The notes beneath the pieces were generated by a model, which saw nothing but the letters and a program-made list of their open reading frames with translations, had not been told where the DNA came from and did not search any database. From Streptomyces sp. TG1A-60 (GTDB lineage Bacteria > Actinomycetota > Actinomycetes > Streptomycetales > Streptomycetaceae): 64,000 nucleotides of DNA. The position numbers and the translations under genes are program-made. The stretch is from contig NZ_CP147520.1 of assembly GCF_037201975.1 (NCBI RefSeq), positions 4,464,001 through 4,528,000 of the forward strand. The letters run 5' to 3'. Below, piece by piece: positions 25,671 through 34,474 of the stretch. Every line of letters starts with the position of its first letter. Positions within the stretch are counted from its first letter, which is position 1.

Positions 25671-26627
25671 TTAGGGCTTCTCGCCGTCCCGGTCGACGAG
25701 GGACTGGGTCGTCTTCATCTCGCAGAATGTGACCTCGCCCTTCTTGTGCGAGGGCCCAGCCGACGAGCCGTCCTCGTACTTCTCCTCGTAGTCGCGCACC
25801 GCGACCGACTGGTTCCCCTGGTACTGGAAGGTGTCGGGGTCGAGGAGGTACTCCCGGCGCTGAACGGCCTTGCTGCCCAGGTCCGGGTATATGGCGATGG
25901 CGTCATGCCCCATGGGGTCCTTCACCAGGTGCGGGACCACCTCGATCCCGGGGTCCGCGGCCAGGGCCCGGTACAGCTTGGCCATCCCCTGCGGATGCAC
26001 GGGATAGGCCTCGTCGAGGGTCGCCAGGAGCGCGAAGGTCTCGAGCTGCTCACCCGTCAAGCCGGTGTCCTTGCCCATGGGGAACATGTCCGCCGCCTGC
26101 TTCCGGATCTCGGCGGGGTCGTCCGGCAGCGAGGCGAGCAGGCGATACAGCCGCCGCTGCGAGGGCTCGTTGTCGCCGTCCTTGTCGTCCTCCCTCACGG
26201 GGCTGTCGTACTGGACCCACTCCTCGCTCACCTCGGGCTTGGCATCGGGCGCCGCGTCCGACGCTCCGTATTGGCACTGCGCGGTCTTCAGGTAGACCCA
26301 CTGGCCGTCGCGCGGATGCAGATCCGGCTGCTGCGACACCACTTCCGCCGCCTGCTCCAGGAGTGCCGTCGCGGACGTCAGGTCGGGGCTGGCAGGCTGC
26401 ACGCCGCGCTCGGGTCCATCGCCACCGACGAGCATGGTCACCAGCACCGCGATGGTGATCACCGTCGCGGCGACCCCCGCAGCCGTCACGCGCCAGTCCA
26501 GCCGCATCCTGCGGGCAGAGCCCTGCTGCGCTGCTCCCAGCAGCTTCTGGCGGCCGGGAACCAGCCGCGCCCGGTCCGGCGTCGGCGCATCGGCGCGCAG
26601 CTCGTGCATCTTGGTCATGTCATCCAT
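25671..26627 (-). CDS. CU044_5270-type membrane protein, partner of the ECF sigma factor
   Basis: Protein of 318 aa. A cytoplasmic N-terminus of about 45 residues precedes one membrane helix (VTAAGVAATVITIAVLVTMLVGG) and a large extracellular domain with RDGQWVYLKT, EEWVQYDSP, LPDDPAEIRKQ and DPDTFQYQGNQSVAVRD. It fits the actinobacterial CU044_5270 family, often encoded next to ECF sigma factors. Its start lies inside the end of the sigma gene (8-nt overlap), so they are co-translated. An anti-sigma or signal-sensing role is inferred; no zinc anti-sigma motif is visible. Confidence 0.7.
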   Translation of the reverse strand: MDDMTKMHELRADAPTPDRARLVPGRQKLLGAAQQGSARRMRLDWRVTAAGVAATVITIAVLVTMLVGGDGPERGVQPASPDLTSATALLEQAAEVVSQQPDLHPRDGQWVYLKTAQCQYGASDAAPDAKPEVSEEWVQYDSPVREDDKDGDNEPSQRRLYRLLASLPDDPAEIRKQAADMFPMGKDTGLTGEQLETFALLATLDEAYPVHPQGMAKLYRALAADPGIEVVPHLVKDPMGHDAIAIYPDLGSKAVQRREYLLDPDTFQYQGNQSVAVRDYEEKYEDGSSAGPSHKKGEVTFCEMKTTQSLVDRDGEKP

Positions 26628-27252
26628 GGGTTACCGCCCCGTTGTGGTCGCTTACGAGGGTGGGGTCGGCGCCGAGCGCCGTACGCATCTTGCGCCGCGC
26701 CCGGCTCAGCCGGGAGCGGACCGTGCCGACCGGCACCCCGAGGGCGTCGGCACACTCCTGGTAAGTGAAGTCCGCCCAGGCGACCAGCAGCAGCACATGC
26801 CGGTCCTTCCCGGGCAAGGCGGCGATCGCCCCGGCCAGCGCCTGCTGCGAGGCCTCGGCCGTCACCCGCTCGTCGGCCCGTTCCGACCAGGACTCGGCCA
26901 CCGGGTCGACGCCGGTACGGGCCAGCGCCCGCAGCGCCCGCACTTCGGAGCGGCGGTGGCTGCCGATGAGGTTGCCGGCGATGCCGTAGAGCCACGGCCG
27001 GGCACTGGCGCGCGCGACGTCGTAGCGGGCGCGGTTGCGGAAGGCGATGAGGAAGGTCTGCGCCGTGATGTCGTCGGCGTGACTGTCGCCCAGCCGGCGC
27101 ATCACATACCGGTGGATCTCGGTGGCGTGTCTGTCGTAAAGCCTGGCGAATATCTCCGGCCGCTCCAGGGATTCCTGGATGACCAGCGCGTCGTCGGTGG
27201 GTGGATCCCCCACGAGGCCCTCGCTTCTTCGTGCAATAGGAGTGGAGTGCAT
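26620..27252 (-). CDS. ECF-type RNA polymerase sigma factor
   Basis: Protein of 210 aa. Region sigma2 is visible as FARLYDRHATEIHRYVMRRLG, SHADDITAQTFLIAFRNRARYD and ARPWLYGIAGNLI. Region sigma4 is ALPGKDRHVLLLVAWADFTYQECADALGVPVGTVRSRLSRARRKM, with its HTH intact. Regions 1 and 3 are missing, as expected for group 4. It is translationally coupled to the downstream membrane protein that likely controls it. Target promoters are unknown; ECF sigmas often read their own promoter. Start ATG at 27252 after ggggtgga. Confidence 0.88.
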   Translation of the reverse strand: MHSTPIARRSEGLVGDPPTDDALVIQESLERPEIFARLYDRHATEIHRYVMRRLGDSHADDITAQTFLIAFRNRARYDVARASARPWLYGIAGNLIGSHRRSEVRALRALARTGVDPVAESWSERADERVTAEASQQALAGAIAALPGKDRHVLLLVAWADFTYQECADALGVPVGTVRSRLSRARRKMRTALGADPTLVSDHNGAVTHG

Positions 27253-27663
27253 TCCACCCCCTGTTGTCCGAAGCGGCCAGGAGGGTTCACGCGCAGGTAT
27301 TGAACCGCCCGCACGGAGATGCGCCAGTTCGTGTGCCCGGACAGCCCACCAGTTCTCGCCGCCAGAATCCGTGACAGCGGCGCTCCACTCTGGAGGCTTG
27401 GGACATGGTCATGCTCAGAAGTACTCACCCCGCGCCAACACCAGGCCCTACCGAGAGGGGCGGGCACTCTGGATGGAGACACGACAACGTCGCAGGTCAC
27501 CATGGTCCTTGGATTGAGAGCACTCAGTAGTTGTTGTCTTTTCGATCTTGAGGGATGCGCGTCGAACGGGAGTCCCGATCGGGTGATCGTGGGGCGCTTG
27601 GCGCATACGGACAGGGCCTCCTGAACAGCTCGTTGGTGTCGAATCACCGAGCAGCAGGAGGCC
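27253..27663. other. Intergenic region: sigma factor promoter side and IS5 left flank
   Basis: No gene is supported in these 411 nt. The left part must hold the sigma promoter on the minus strand; I could not identify -35/-10 boxes. The right part, just before the IS5 start codon, carries a strong ribosome site (gcaggaggccgtg) belonging to the transposase and probably the IS left end. Confidence 0.4.
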
Positions 27664-28296
27664 GTGATGCAGCAGTCTTCCGTGCCGACGGCCGGGCAGT
27701 CCAGCTCGGTCACCTGGGAGTGTGACTGCCTGGCTCACCGGTTCGGAAACGCCGCCGACAACGGGTTGCGGCAGCCGCGCTACCCGACGGACATGACGGA
27801 CGCGGAGTGGGCGGCCGTCCGGCCGCTACTGCCGGTGCCGGGCTGGATGCGCGGTCGCGGCGGCCGGCCGGAGGCGTACTGCCACCGGGCTGCACTCGAT
27901 GCGATCCGCTACCTCGTCGACAACGGCATCAAGTGGCGGGCGATGCCGGCCGACTTCCCGCCGTGGGACCGGGTATACGCGTTCTTCCGCCGCTGGCGCG
28001 ACCATGGCCTGGTCAAGGAGTTCCACGACCGGCTGCGTGGGCAGGCCCGCGAGAAGGCGGGCCGCAACGCGGAGCCGACAGCCGCAGTGATCGACTCGCA
28101 GTCGGTGAAGGCGGACGCTGTTGTCGGTGCGGACAGTCGCGGGTTCGACGGCGGGAAGCTGGTCAACGGGCGCAAACGGCACGTCGTGGTCGACACTCTC
28201 GGCCTGCTGCTCGGGGTGATGGTCACCGCCGCGGACACCGGCGACCGCGCCGCCGCCCGGGTGCTGCTTGAGCAGGTGGCCGACGCGCATCACTGC
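27664..28296 (+). pseudogene. IS5-family transposase, C-terminus lost
   Basis: The first 210 residues or so are a good IS5-type transposase: the DUF4096 segment (MTDAEWAAVRPLLPVPG, AYCHRAALDAIRYLVDNGIKWRAMP, WDRVYAFFRRWRDHGL), then the first catalytic Asp in AAVIDSQSVKADAV and the KRHVVVDTLGLLLGVMVTAADTGDRAAA block. After VADAHH at about 28296 the sequence becomes unrelated although the frame is open to 28464. The second Asp and the Glu are missing. A C-terminal IS5 fragment exists at 36002, 7.7 kb away. Confidence 0.75.
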
Positions 28297-28622
28297 CTCG
28301 CCGCCGCCTGGCTCGCGACTACGCACGGCGCAGGCGGGCCCGGCCACTTGGCGGAGATGTCGTCCCCTGGCCTCCGCCTCCCCGTCACGCTCCGACAGAC
28401 AACGGCAGCGGGCGGATTCCCATCCGTGTCCACGGCATCATCTGGCCTGTCCCGGACCCGCTGATACACAACTGAGCGGCTGCCGTGCCGCGCCTGATAC
28501 GCGGGAGAGACCTTCCGGAGGGCCGCAGGGTCCAGGCTCGCTGCCGGACGGGACGGCCGACTGCTGTCCCCCGCACAGCCCGCCTGAGCGATGGCCGGCG
28601 GCAGACGCAAGGGGAGCCACAC
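28297..28622. other. Stretch between the IS5 fragment and the protease, no gene seen
   Basis: These 326 nt hold only short frames without family features. The promoter of the protease gene is expected here; its ribosome site (aaggggagccacac) directly precedes 28623. Confidence 0.4.
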
Positions 28623-30245
28623 ATGCACACCTCGACAGGCCGAAGGGTGGCCGCCGCCCTGACGACGGGGATCGCGCTGACCGCGGCCCTTGTAGCACCC
28701 TTACCGGCGCAGGCCGTCATGGGTGGCACCGAGTCCACCCGGGCCTACTCGTTCATGGGCTCGTTCCAGCCGTCCTACCCTGCTCCGCCACGCCCGGACA
28801 AGCACGGCTGTGGGGTGGAGGTCCTCGCGCCGCAATGGGTCCTGACCGCCAGCCACTGTGCCGGCAGGAACCCGACCAACGCGAAGGCGGGTGTCCCGCG
28901 CGGCTGGAAGGTCCGGGTCGGGTCACTGGACACCACCTCCGGCGGCGAGGTCGCCGAGGGCGACCACTACTACCGGCTGGCAACCAGTCGCGACGAGGGA
29001 GGTTTCTGGGGCCGCGACCTCGCGTTGATGCACCTGCGGACCCCGGTTCGAGCCAAGCCGGTGCGGATCGCCTCGACCACACCGCCGGACAACACGCCCG
29101 TCCGCATCATGGGTTGGGGTATGACCTGCGACGACACCAGCAACGCGGCGTGTTTCCCCAAGCGGCTGCGGGAGGCCGACACCGTGGTGCAGCCGATCTC
29201 GATGTGTCCGTCAGCCGCGCCCAGCGGAGAGTTGTGCATCGGTAGCCGCGACGGCGGAATCGCCGCGTCGAACATGGACTCCGGTGGGCCTGCGCTGGTC
29301 CGCGACGGCGACCAGTGGACCGTGGCCGGTGTGGTCAGTGGCCCCGACGAAAGCGGCAAGACGCTGTACTCCGATGTCACCAAGCACGCCGACTGGATCA
29401 ACGGCATCATCACGGGCACCAACGTGCCCCCCGATGATCTGATCCCGGACATGGAAGGCTCGGTGGACCTGAGCGGCTGTGCGGGCTCAGTGGTCCGCAC
29501 CCCCGCCTCCCGGCCGCAGGACCCGGCGCTGTTGCTGACCAACGGTCACTGTGTGCAAGGACAGTGGCCCGCGCCCGGAACTGCGACAGTGGACCAGCCG
29601 GCCGACCGCGAGGTGCCTGTCGCCGACCGTCAGGGCTATCCGCGAACCACCGCCCGTGCGAAACGGCTCGTGTACGCGACGATGACCGGCACCGACATCG
29701 CGCTCTACCGCCTGGACAAGACCTACGCGCGGTTGAAGGCCGAAGGCGCGAAAGTCTTCCACCTCACCTCCACCCCCGTGCGCGCAGGCGACCCACTGAC
29801 CATGGCGTCCGTCGGCACCCGCTACACATGCACCGCCGAGGCCGTAGTCCCACACCTGCGGGAGGGCGGCTACCAGCTGAACAACTCAATCCGCTACACC
29901 ACCAGCGACGACTGCGCCCCCTGGCACGGCGACTCCGGTTCGGCGCTGCTGGCCCCCGACGGCACCACGGTCGTGGGAATCCACAACACCCACAACGACG
30001 ACGGCGAACAATGCACCGACAACAACCCCTGCGAAGTGGGCCCGAACGGGGAAGTAACCTCCCAGCAGGGTCGTAGCTATGGCCAGCAGGTTCACATGAT
30101 CACCGACTGCCTGGCCAAGGGATCGAAACTGGACCTGTCCCGCCGAGGCTGCACCCTCACCGGTGCCACGCCCCGTCCCGACCACCGCGACGACCTCCCC
30201 GGTGACCAGGACCGGCGCAGCAGCCCCCAGACCCGCGAACCCTGA
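28623..30245 (+). CDS. Secreted protein with two tandem trypsin-like (S1) protease domains
   Basis: Protein of 540 aa. A signal peptide (about 1-31, ending PLPAQA) is followed by VMGGTEST, which resembles the IVGG mature N-terminus of trypsins. Domain 1 has a full triad: His78 (TASHCAG), Asp132 (RDLALMHL), Ser220 (NMDSGGPAL). Domain 2 has another: His309 (LTNGHCV), Asp358 (GTDIALYRL), Ser438 (HGDSGSAL). Domain 1 carries M instead of G before DSGGP, which may weaken its oxyanion hole. Domain 2 resembles the glutamyl/streptogrisin-like group. The C-terminus is Pro/Arg-rich. Extracellular; substrate unknown. Confidence 0.82.
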   Translation: MHTSTGRRVAAALTTGIALTAALVAPLPAQAVMGGTESTRAYSFMGSFQPSYPAPPRPDKHGCGVEVLAPQWVLTASHCAGRNPTNAKAGVPRGWKVRVGSLDTTSGGEVAEGDHYYRLATSRDEGGFWGRDLALMHLRTPVRAKPVRIASTTPPDNTPVRIMGWGMTCDDTSNAACFPKRLREADTVVQPISMCPSAAPSGELCIGSRDGGIAASNMDSGGPALVRDGDQWTVAGVVSGPDESGKTLYSDVTKHADWINGIITGTNVPPDDLIPDMEGSVDLSGCAGSVVRTPASRPQDPALLLTNGHCVQGQWPAPGTATVDQPADREVPVADRQGYPRTTARAKRLVYATMTGTDIALYRLDKTYARLKAEGAKVFHLTSTPVRAGDPLTMASVGTRYTCTAEAVVPHLREGGYQLNNSIRYTTSDDCAPWHGDSGSALLAPDGTTVVGIHNTHNDDGEQCTDNNPCEVGPNGEVTSQQGRSYGQQVHMITDCLAKGSKLDLSRRGCTLTGATPRPDHRDDLPGDQDRRSSPQTREP

Positions 30246-30364
30246 CCCGATCAGCACCACGGGCGAACCCGGCCCGGGCGTAGGCGCGGTGGAGGAAGGA
30301 TTCGGCAGGGCGGGGTGCCCCGTCGCATGATGGACCTCCAGCACCCTACGTCCGATGGGGAGAG

Positions 30365-30478
30365 ATGTCGGTTCCAGTGGCCGGGGGAAGCGCCCTGGTG
30401 CCGGTGGCGATCCTGCTCGTGGAGGACGACGAAGTGATCCGCAGATCGCTCACCTTGGCGCTGGAGCGCTACGGCTAA
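30365..30478 (+). pseudogene. Response-regulator stub (37 aa)
   Basis: ATG 30365, preceded by gggagag, starts MSVPVAGGSALVPVAILLVE, continuing DDEVIRRSLTLALERYG to TAA 30476-30478. This is beta1-alpha1 of a receiver domain with the acidic pair, then it ends. The remainder of the regulator is missing. The frame after the TAA continues in the same register into kinase sequence. Confidence 0.6.
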
Positions 30479-30889
30479 CTCGGGCCCGTTCCGCTCGCCA
30501 AGGCGGTCAGGCAGTCACTGGCCCGCACCGGGCTGCAGACACAGCTCACCACAGCCGGCGCCGTGTCCGCCGAGACCGACCCGCGCCGACTTGACAGGAT
30601 CGTCGCCAACCTGGTCGTCAACGCCCACCGGCACGGTCGCGCCCCCGTCGAGGTCGAGGTGGCGGGGACCTGTGTGACGGTACGGGACCACGGCCCGGGC
30701 TTCCCCCACGACCTGCTCGCCCACGGGCCCCAGCGGTTCCGCACCGGGGCGTCGGAACGCGGCCGGGGCCACGGCCTCGGGCTGACCATCGCGCTCGGCC
30801 AGGCCCAGGTCATCGGGGCGTCGCTGTCCTTCGCCAACGCGCCTGACGGTGGGGCCGTCGCCACGCTTCGCCTGCCGGCGGTCGACTGA
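30479..30889 (+). pseudogene. Histidine kinase fragment (HATPase domain only)
   Basis: In the frame of the preceding stub, 136 codons encode the ATP-binding domain of a sensor kinase: LDRIVANLVVNAHRHG (N box), VRDHGPGFP (G1), RGRGHGLGLTIALGQAQVIG (G2) and the final GGAVATLRLPAVD. The sensor, membrane helices and phospho-acceptor H box are missing. A GTG or ATG near 30563 could still start a 108-aa protein. One deletion that removed the rest of the regulator and most of the kinase explains both fragments. Confidence 0.65.
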
Positions 30890-31311
30890 CGCGTCACGGA
30901 ACGCCACGATGACGGCGGCTGCGGTCAGGTGAGGCCGGGGTAGGGCTGCTGGTCGCGGTGCCCGGTCGGCTACTGGTTCCCGGTGAAGCTGCCGGCGTCG
31001 ACCTCGGTGAGGACATCGAGCTTGACCAGGCGTTTCAGCTTGGCGCGGGTGCCTTCGATTCCGGACGCCTCTGATCACCCGAACTGGCGGAAGGTCCGCG
31101 CCGGGCAGCCGGGGGACTGACCGGTCTTTCCTGTGCCCAGAGGCAGCGGCTTGAGGCAACTACTTCGGCGGACGGCAATCATTCTCGACTCCGCGGCAAC
31201 TGCTTGAGCAGCCCGTTCCTCACGGGCACCCCCCACGTAAGTACAGACTGGGAAAACACACATGACTGAACTGCACGGCCACGGCAAGGCGCGGCACCGC
31301 AGAAAGAAGAC
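30890..31311. other. Intergenic stretch with one unassigned minus-strand fragment
   Basis: The minus strand from about 31077 to 30972 reads GIEGTRAKLKRLVKLDVLTE then VDAGSFTGNQ and a stop. It looks like the end of a protein found next to transposases in streptomycetes, but I cannot name it with confidence. Nothing else is recognised. Confidence 0.3.
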
Positions 31312-31530
31312 GGGCCCTGCGCGGCTGGGTCCGCCAGGCCGAGGCCGATGGCGGTGAGCGTGACGACCGGCTCACCACCGCCGAGCGCGAGGAACTCAAG
31401 CAACTCCGTAGGGAGAACGCCGAGTTGAAGCGGGGACAGGTCCCCTACTCCGCCCTCGACTACCTACCGCCCGCCGGGTACGAACGCGACTGGTGGCGAC
31501 AACAGGAAGCCCCCCGCAGTCCGCCTGAAA
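31312..31530 (+). pseudogene. IS3-family relic: OrfA joined in frame to the OrfB end
   Basis: The forward frame reads LRGWVRQAEADGGERDDRLT, continuing AEREELKQLRRENAELKR, the zipper part of an IS3 OrfA. It passes directly into YSALDYLPPAGYERDWWRQQ, the C-terminal end of an OrfB (normally HSALGYLSP-EYE). The whole catalytic domain is deleted between them, near 31430. This copy belongs to a different IS3 subgroup from the element at 8598. Confidence 0.65.
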
Positions 31531-31677
31531 CAAGATCGCTGGACCTACGAAATTCGGGCAGTTCACCCAGCTCGGGCCGCCCCGCGACGCCCACACCACA
31601 CAGACGCATCCCCGACGACGAGCAGGAGCACACCCATGCTCATCCCCCCTTCTTCTGTTGCGGTCCGCGCCATCCTC

Positions 31678-32772
31678 TCAGTGTGATCCGCCGGGTCCTC
31701 CCCTGGTCCTCCGCCGCTGCTGTCGCTGCTCGCGCCACGACCGGTAGTGGTGGAGCAGCGTCTCCTCGATCGGGCGGTAGGTGAGCCCGAGTTCATCGAC
31801 GCTTCTGCGGTTGTCGACGCGGAAGCGGATGCCGAGGTGCTTGCGGATGTAGTCCTGGCTGAGGCCGAAGGCCGGTCCCAGGACGCGGAGGGGCCAGTGC
31901 GGGAGGGCGGTGCGGGGGAGGCGGAGGTTCTGGGGATGGTGCGTGCGCAGGATCGTCGACATCTGGTGGAACGACGTCATCTCCTGTGCCGCGACGAGGT
32001 AACGCCCGTGTGCCTCGGGTCGTTCCGCCGCCGCGATGTGGGCCGCCGCCACGTCCCGTACGTCGGCCGTCGTGAAGCTGAAGTCGGGGGCGCCGTAGAA
32101 GAAGTAGCCCTTGAACAACTCGTCCAGGAGGAACAGGCTGCCGGATTCCGAGGCGGGGGTGAGCGAAGGGCCCAGGATCAGGCCGGGGTTGACGGAGACC
32201 ATGCTCCAGCGGTCCTGCGCGGCCGCCGCGTCCCAGGCCGCCCGTTCCGCCACGGTCTTGGCGTGGTGGTACGGGTTGTTCTCCACCGTGCTCGTGGTGT
32301 TGAAGTACTTCTCCGACAGGATCCGGTCGTCCATCTGCAGGACGTCGACGTAGTCGCCGAAGATCGCACCCACCGTGGAGGTGAGGACGAGCCGCTCGAC
32401 GGTCTCCGTGCGGTCGATGCCGGCGAGCACGTTGCGCGTGCCGTGGAGCGCCGGTTCCAGCATGTCCCGGCGGCCGTCCTTGATCTTCTCCGGCATCAGG
32501 AAGGGCGAGGCCACATGGAAGACCACGGAGCAGCCCTTCATCGCCTCGTCGAAGGAGCCGTCCGCGAGCAGATCCGCCTCGAAGAGGTCGAGGCGGCCGG
32601 GGTACGCCTCTCGCATCGCCCACAGCGGCTCCAGCTTCGCGGCGTTCGCCGTGCTGCGCACGGTGGTGCGCACCCGGTAGCCGCGCTCCAGCAACTGCCG
32701 TACCAGATGGGCGGCGACAAAGCCGCTGCCACCCGTCACCAGGACCGTACTGCCAGCCGGGTTTTCACTCAT
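31678..32772 (-). CDS. NAD-dependent epimerase/dihydroflavonol-reductase-like extended SDR
   Basis: Protein of 364 aa. The cofactor motif VTGGSGFVAAHLV is near residues 11-23. RTTVRSTANAAKLE at the second strand indicates NADP(H). The VFHVASPF strand, the LTSTVGAIFG catalytic Ser/Thr region and the YHHAKTVAE Tyr-Lys pair follow in order, as in dihydroflavonol 4-reductase-type enzymes. The C-terminal basic tail (REQRQQRRRTRGGPG) is probably disordered. It presumably reduces a small aldehyde or ketone; the substrate is unknown. ATG 32772 has gaggag upstream. Confidence 0.85.
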   Translation of the reverse strand: MSENPAGSTVLVTGGSGFVAAHLVRQLLERGYRVRTTVRSTANAAKLEPLWAMREAYPGRLDLFEADLLADGSFDEAMKGCSVVFHVASPFLMPEKIKDGRRDMLEPALHGTRNVLAGIDRTETVERLVLTSTVGAIFGDYVDVLQMDDRILSEKYFNTTSTVENNPYHHAKTVAERAAWDAAAAQDRWSMVSVNPGLILGPSLTPASESGSLFLLDELFKGYFFYGAPDFSFTTADVRDVAAAHIAAAERPEAHGRYLVAAQEMTSFHQMSTILRTHHPQNLRLPRTALPHWPLRVLGPAFGLSQDYIRKHLGIRFRVDNRRSVDELGLTYRPIEETLLHHYRSWREQRQQRRRTRGGPGGSH

Positions 32773-33020
32773 GCGCGCACTCCTCGGGGGACGAACTCGG
32801 GGTCTGCCATGATCCCATCTTGGCCCGCGCCGGGCCCCAACCACCCTGTGCCTAAAAGGAGTTCGTGCACGCTCGCGGCGAGGGCACGGCTGGAGGAGGA
32901 CGATGCCTTCCCGGGCCGCGGGCGGGTGGGAGGCCGGACGCCCTGCGGCGCGCTCGACCGGGGCCCGTTCTGGGACGCCCCCGCCGGGTGACTCCCGCGG
33001 CGCGCTCCTCGCCCCGGCGC

Positions 33021-33140
33021 GGCGCGGTCATCCATGGACGGGCTGGTCGTTCTCCGCCGGGTGGGGCAGCGGGGAGGCGCTGGACGCCACGCTGGTGGAA
33101 CCCGAGCTGGTGGTGGAAGTCGGCGTCGATGCCGATGATC
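33021..33140 (+). pseudogene. Fragment of an ATP-dependent DNA ligase C-terminal domain
   Basis: The forward frame encodes GHPWTGWSFSAGWGSGEALD followed by ATLVEPELVVEVGVD. This GW-FSAGWGS, then LVEPELVVEV-VD block is characteristic of the OB-fold end of bacterial ATP-dependent ligases (LigC/D type). No nucleotidyl-transferase core (KxDG) is found. The rest of the 504-nt gap between the epimerase and the AraC gene (32773-33276) shows no other gene. Confidence 0.5.
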
Positions 33141-33276
33141 ACGCGGATGAGTCGGCGTCTGGCACGGCCACGGGCCGCCGGCCGGCACTGATGGGTAGCC
33201 GCGTGGTCACCGGAGCACGTGGTGGATAGCACCGCGGTCTTCCCGGCGCTGCTCCGCGCGGCGGCCGGGTGAGGCG

Positions 33277-34260
33277 TTACGTCAGGCGGCGTGCGAATTG
33301 CGCTGGTGTAGCGTGGTATTGCTTCTTGAAAGCGCGGATGAAGTGGCTGCTGTCGGTGAAATGCCAGAGTGCGGCGGCCTCGGAGATGCTGAGCTGTGAT
33401 CCGGAGGCGGTGAGCGCCTCGGCCGCTTCCTCCAGGCGTCGGCGGCGGATGTAGGCGCTGAACGACTCGTCCAGACTCGCGAAGGCCCGCTGCAAGGTGC
33501 GTACTGATACGTGCAGTTGCGCGGCTACCGCGGACGGCGACAAGTCGGCGTCGGTGAGCCGGGCATCGGCGAGGTCCTTGGCCGCTTGTGCCAGCGCCGG
33601 GGTGAAGGTGGGCTCGCGGTCGTCGAAATGGTCGAGCATCAGCCCTTTGGTGAGTTCGAGCAGGGCGTTGCGGGACGAGTGCGCCCCCGCCGGGCTGAGG
33701 TCGCTCACGGTCCGCTGCACCATGCTGGTGTGTGCCATGAGGATCTGCGCTGCGGGCGAGGTGGCCTGACCGGTGCGCGGTTTCCCGGCGACCAGGGGCC
33801 GCAGGGCGTCGCCGGGGAATATTAGGATGCGGGTGCCGATCACGGGGGTGGTGTGGAAGTGATTCTCCGTCACGACGTGGTGCATGAAGTAGGTGCCGGC
33901 CGAAACGTACGCGTCACCGCCCTGATCGTGCGGGTCCTGCAGGGCCACCGCGCCGCGCAGCCCGACGTACAACCTGATCTGATCGTGCTCGTACGTCCCG
34001 ACTGCCCGGGTGCTCACGGATGAGGATGCCCAGAGCTCGTTGACGGCGGTGTCTTCCAGGGCCACCGAGCGCATCGTTCCCTGGAAGCCGTCGACCGTGG
34101 AAGCGCTGAATTCCGGCAGAGGGTACAGGTCGCCCATACGGTCGTTCCAGGTGTCGATGAACGGCTCCCATGTTCCCCGACCGGTGCCGGTGGAGTCGGC
34201 GTCGACGGCGAACGTGCCCACCTTGCCGCCCGGGCCACGGAAACGCGGCCTGCTCGTCAT
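33277..34260 (-). CDS. AraC-family transcriptional regulator (AraC-binding-like domain)
   Basis: Protein of 327 aa. The N-terminal 200 residues resemble the AraC_binding_2 sensor (YEHDQIRLYVGLRGAVALQD, YFMHHVVTENHFHTTPVI). The C-terminal double HTH is intact: LSPSAVAAQLHVSVRTLQRAF, RLEEAAEALTASGSQLSISEAAALWHFTDSSHFIRAFKKQYHATPAQFARR. ATG 34260 is chosen for its Shine-Dalgarno (cggagggcac). It is divergent from an oxidoreductase-cupin pair that it probably controls, with the shared promoter region at 34261-34474. Confidence 0.88.
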   Translation of the reverse strand: MTSRPRFRGPGGKVGTFAVDADSTGTGRGTWEPFIDTWNDRMGDLYPLPEFSASTVDGFQGTMRSVALEDTAVNELWASSSVSTRAVGTYEHDQIRLYVGLRGAVALQDPHDQGGDAYVSAGTYFMHHVVTENHFHTTPVIGTRILIFPGDALRPLVAGKPRTGQATSPAAQILMAHTSMVQRTVSDLSPAGAHSSRNALLELTKGLMLDHFDDREPTFTPALAQAAKDLADARLTDADLSPSAVAAQLHVSVRTLQRAFASLDESFSAYIRRRRLEEAAEALTASGSQLSISEAAALWHFTDSSHFIRAFKKQYHATPAQFARRLT

Positions 34261-34474
34261 GTGCCCTCCGCCCCGATGAGGATGTCGCCGGCATCCCATT
34301 CCGTGTCGCGAAGGTACACCCGCTCTACGTACGCCTGTTCCTACGCTTGGTGGCGCTTCGACCTCCCAGACGATCTACCGCCTGCCGGCCGTGCTCGGCG
34401 CCGCAGCCACGGTGTCTTGCCTTCGCGCGCGGCGCAAGGCGACCGCGACCCCGCGGGCGAAAGTGAGAAGAACT

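Noticed and set aside
28297..28464. C-terminal extension of the IS5 transposase frame
   Set aside because: The sequence after VADAHH has no similarity to the transposase C-terminus; the frame is open by chance.
30170..30344. Minus-strand VVLIGSGFAGLGAA, like an FAD-binding motif
   Set aside because: It is antisense to the C-terminal tail of the protease, followed by Val/Gly-rich shadow; no other part of a flavoprotein follows.
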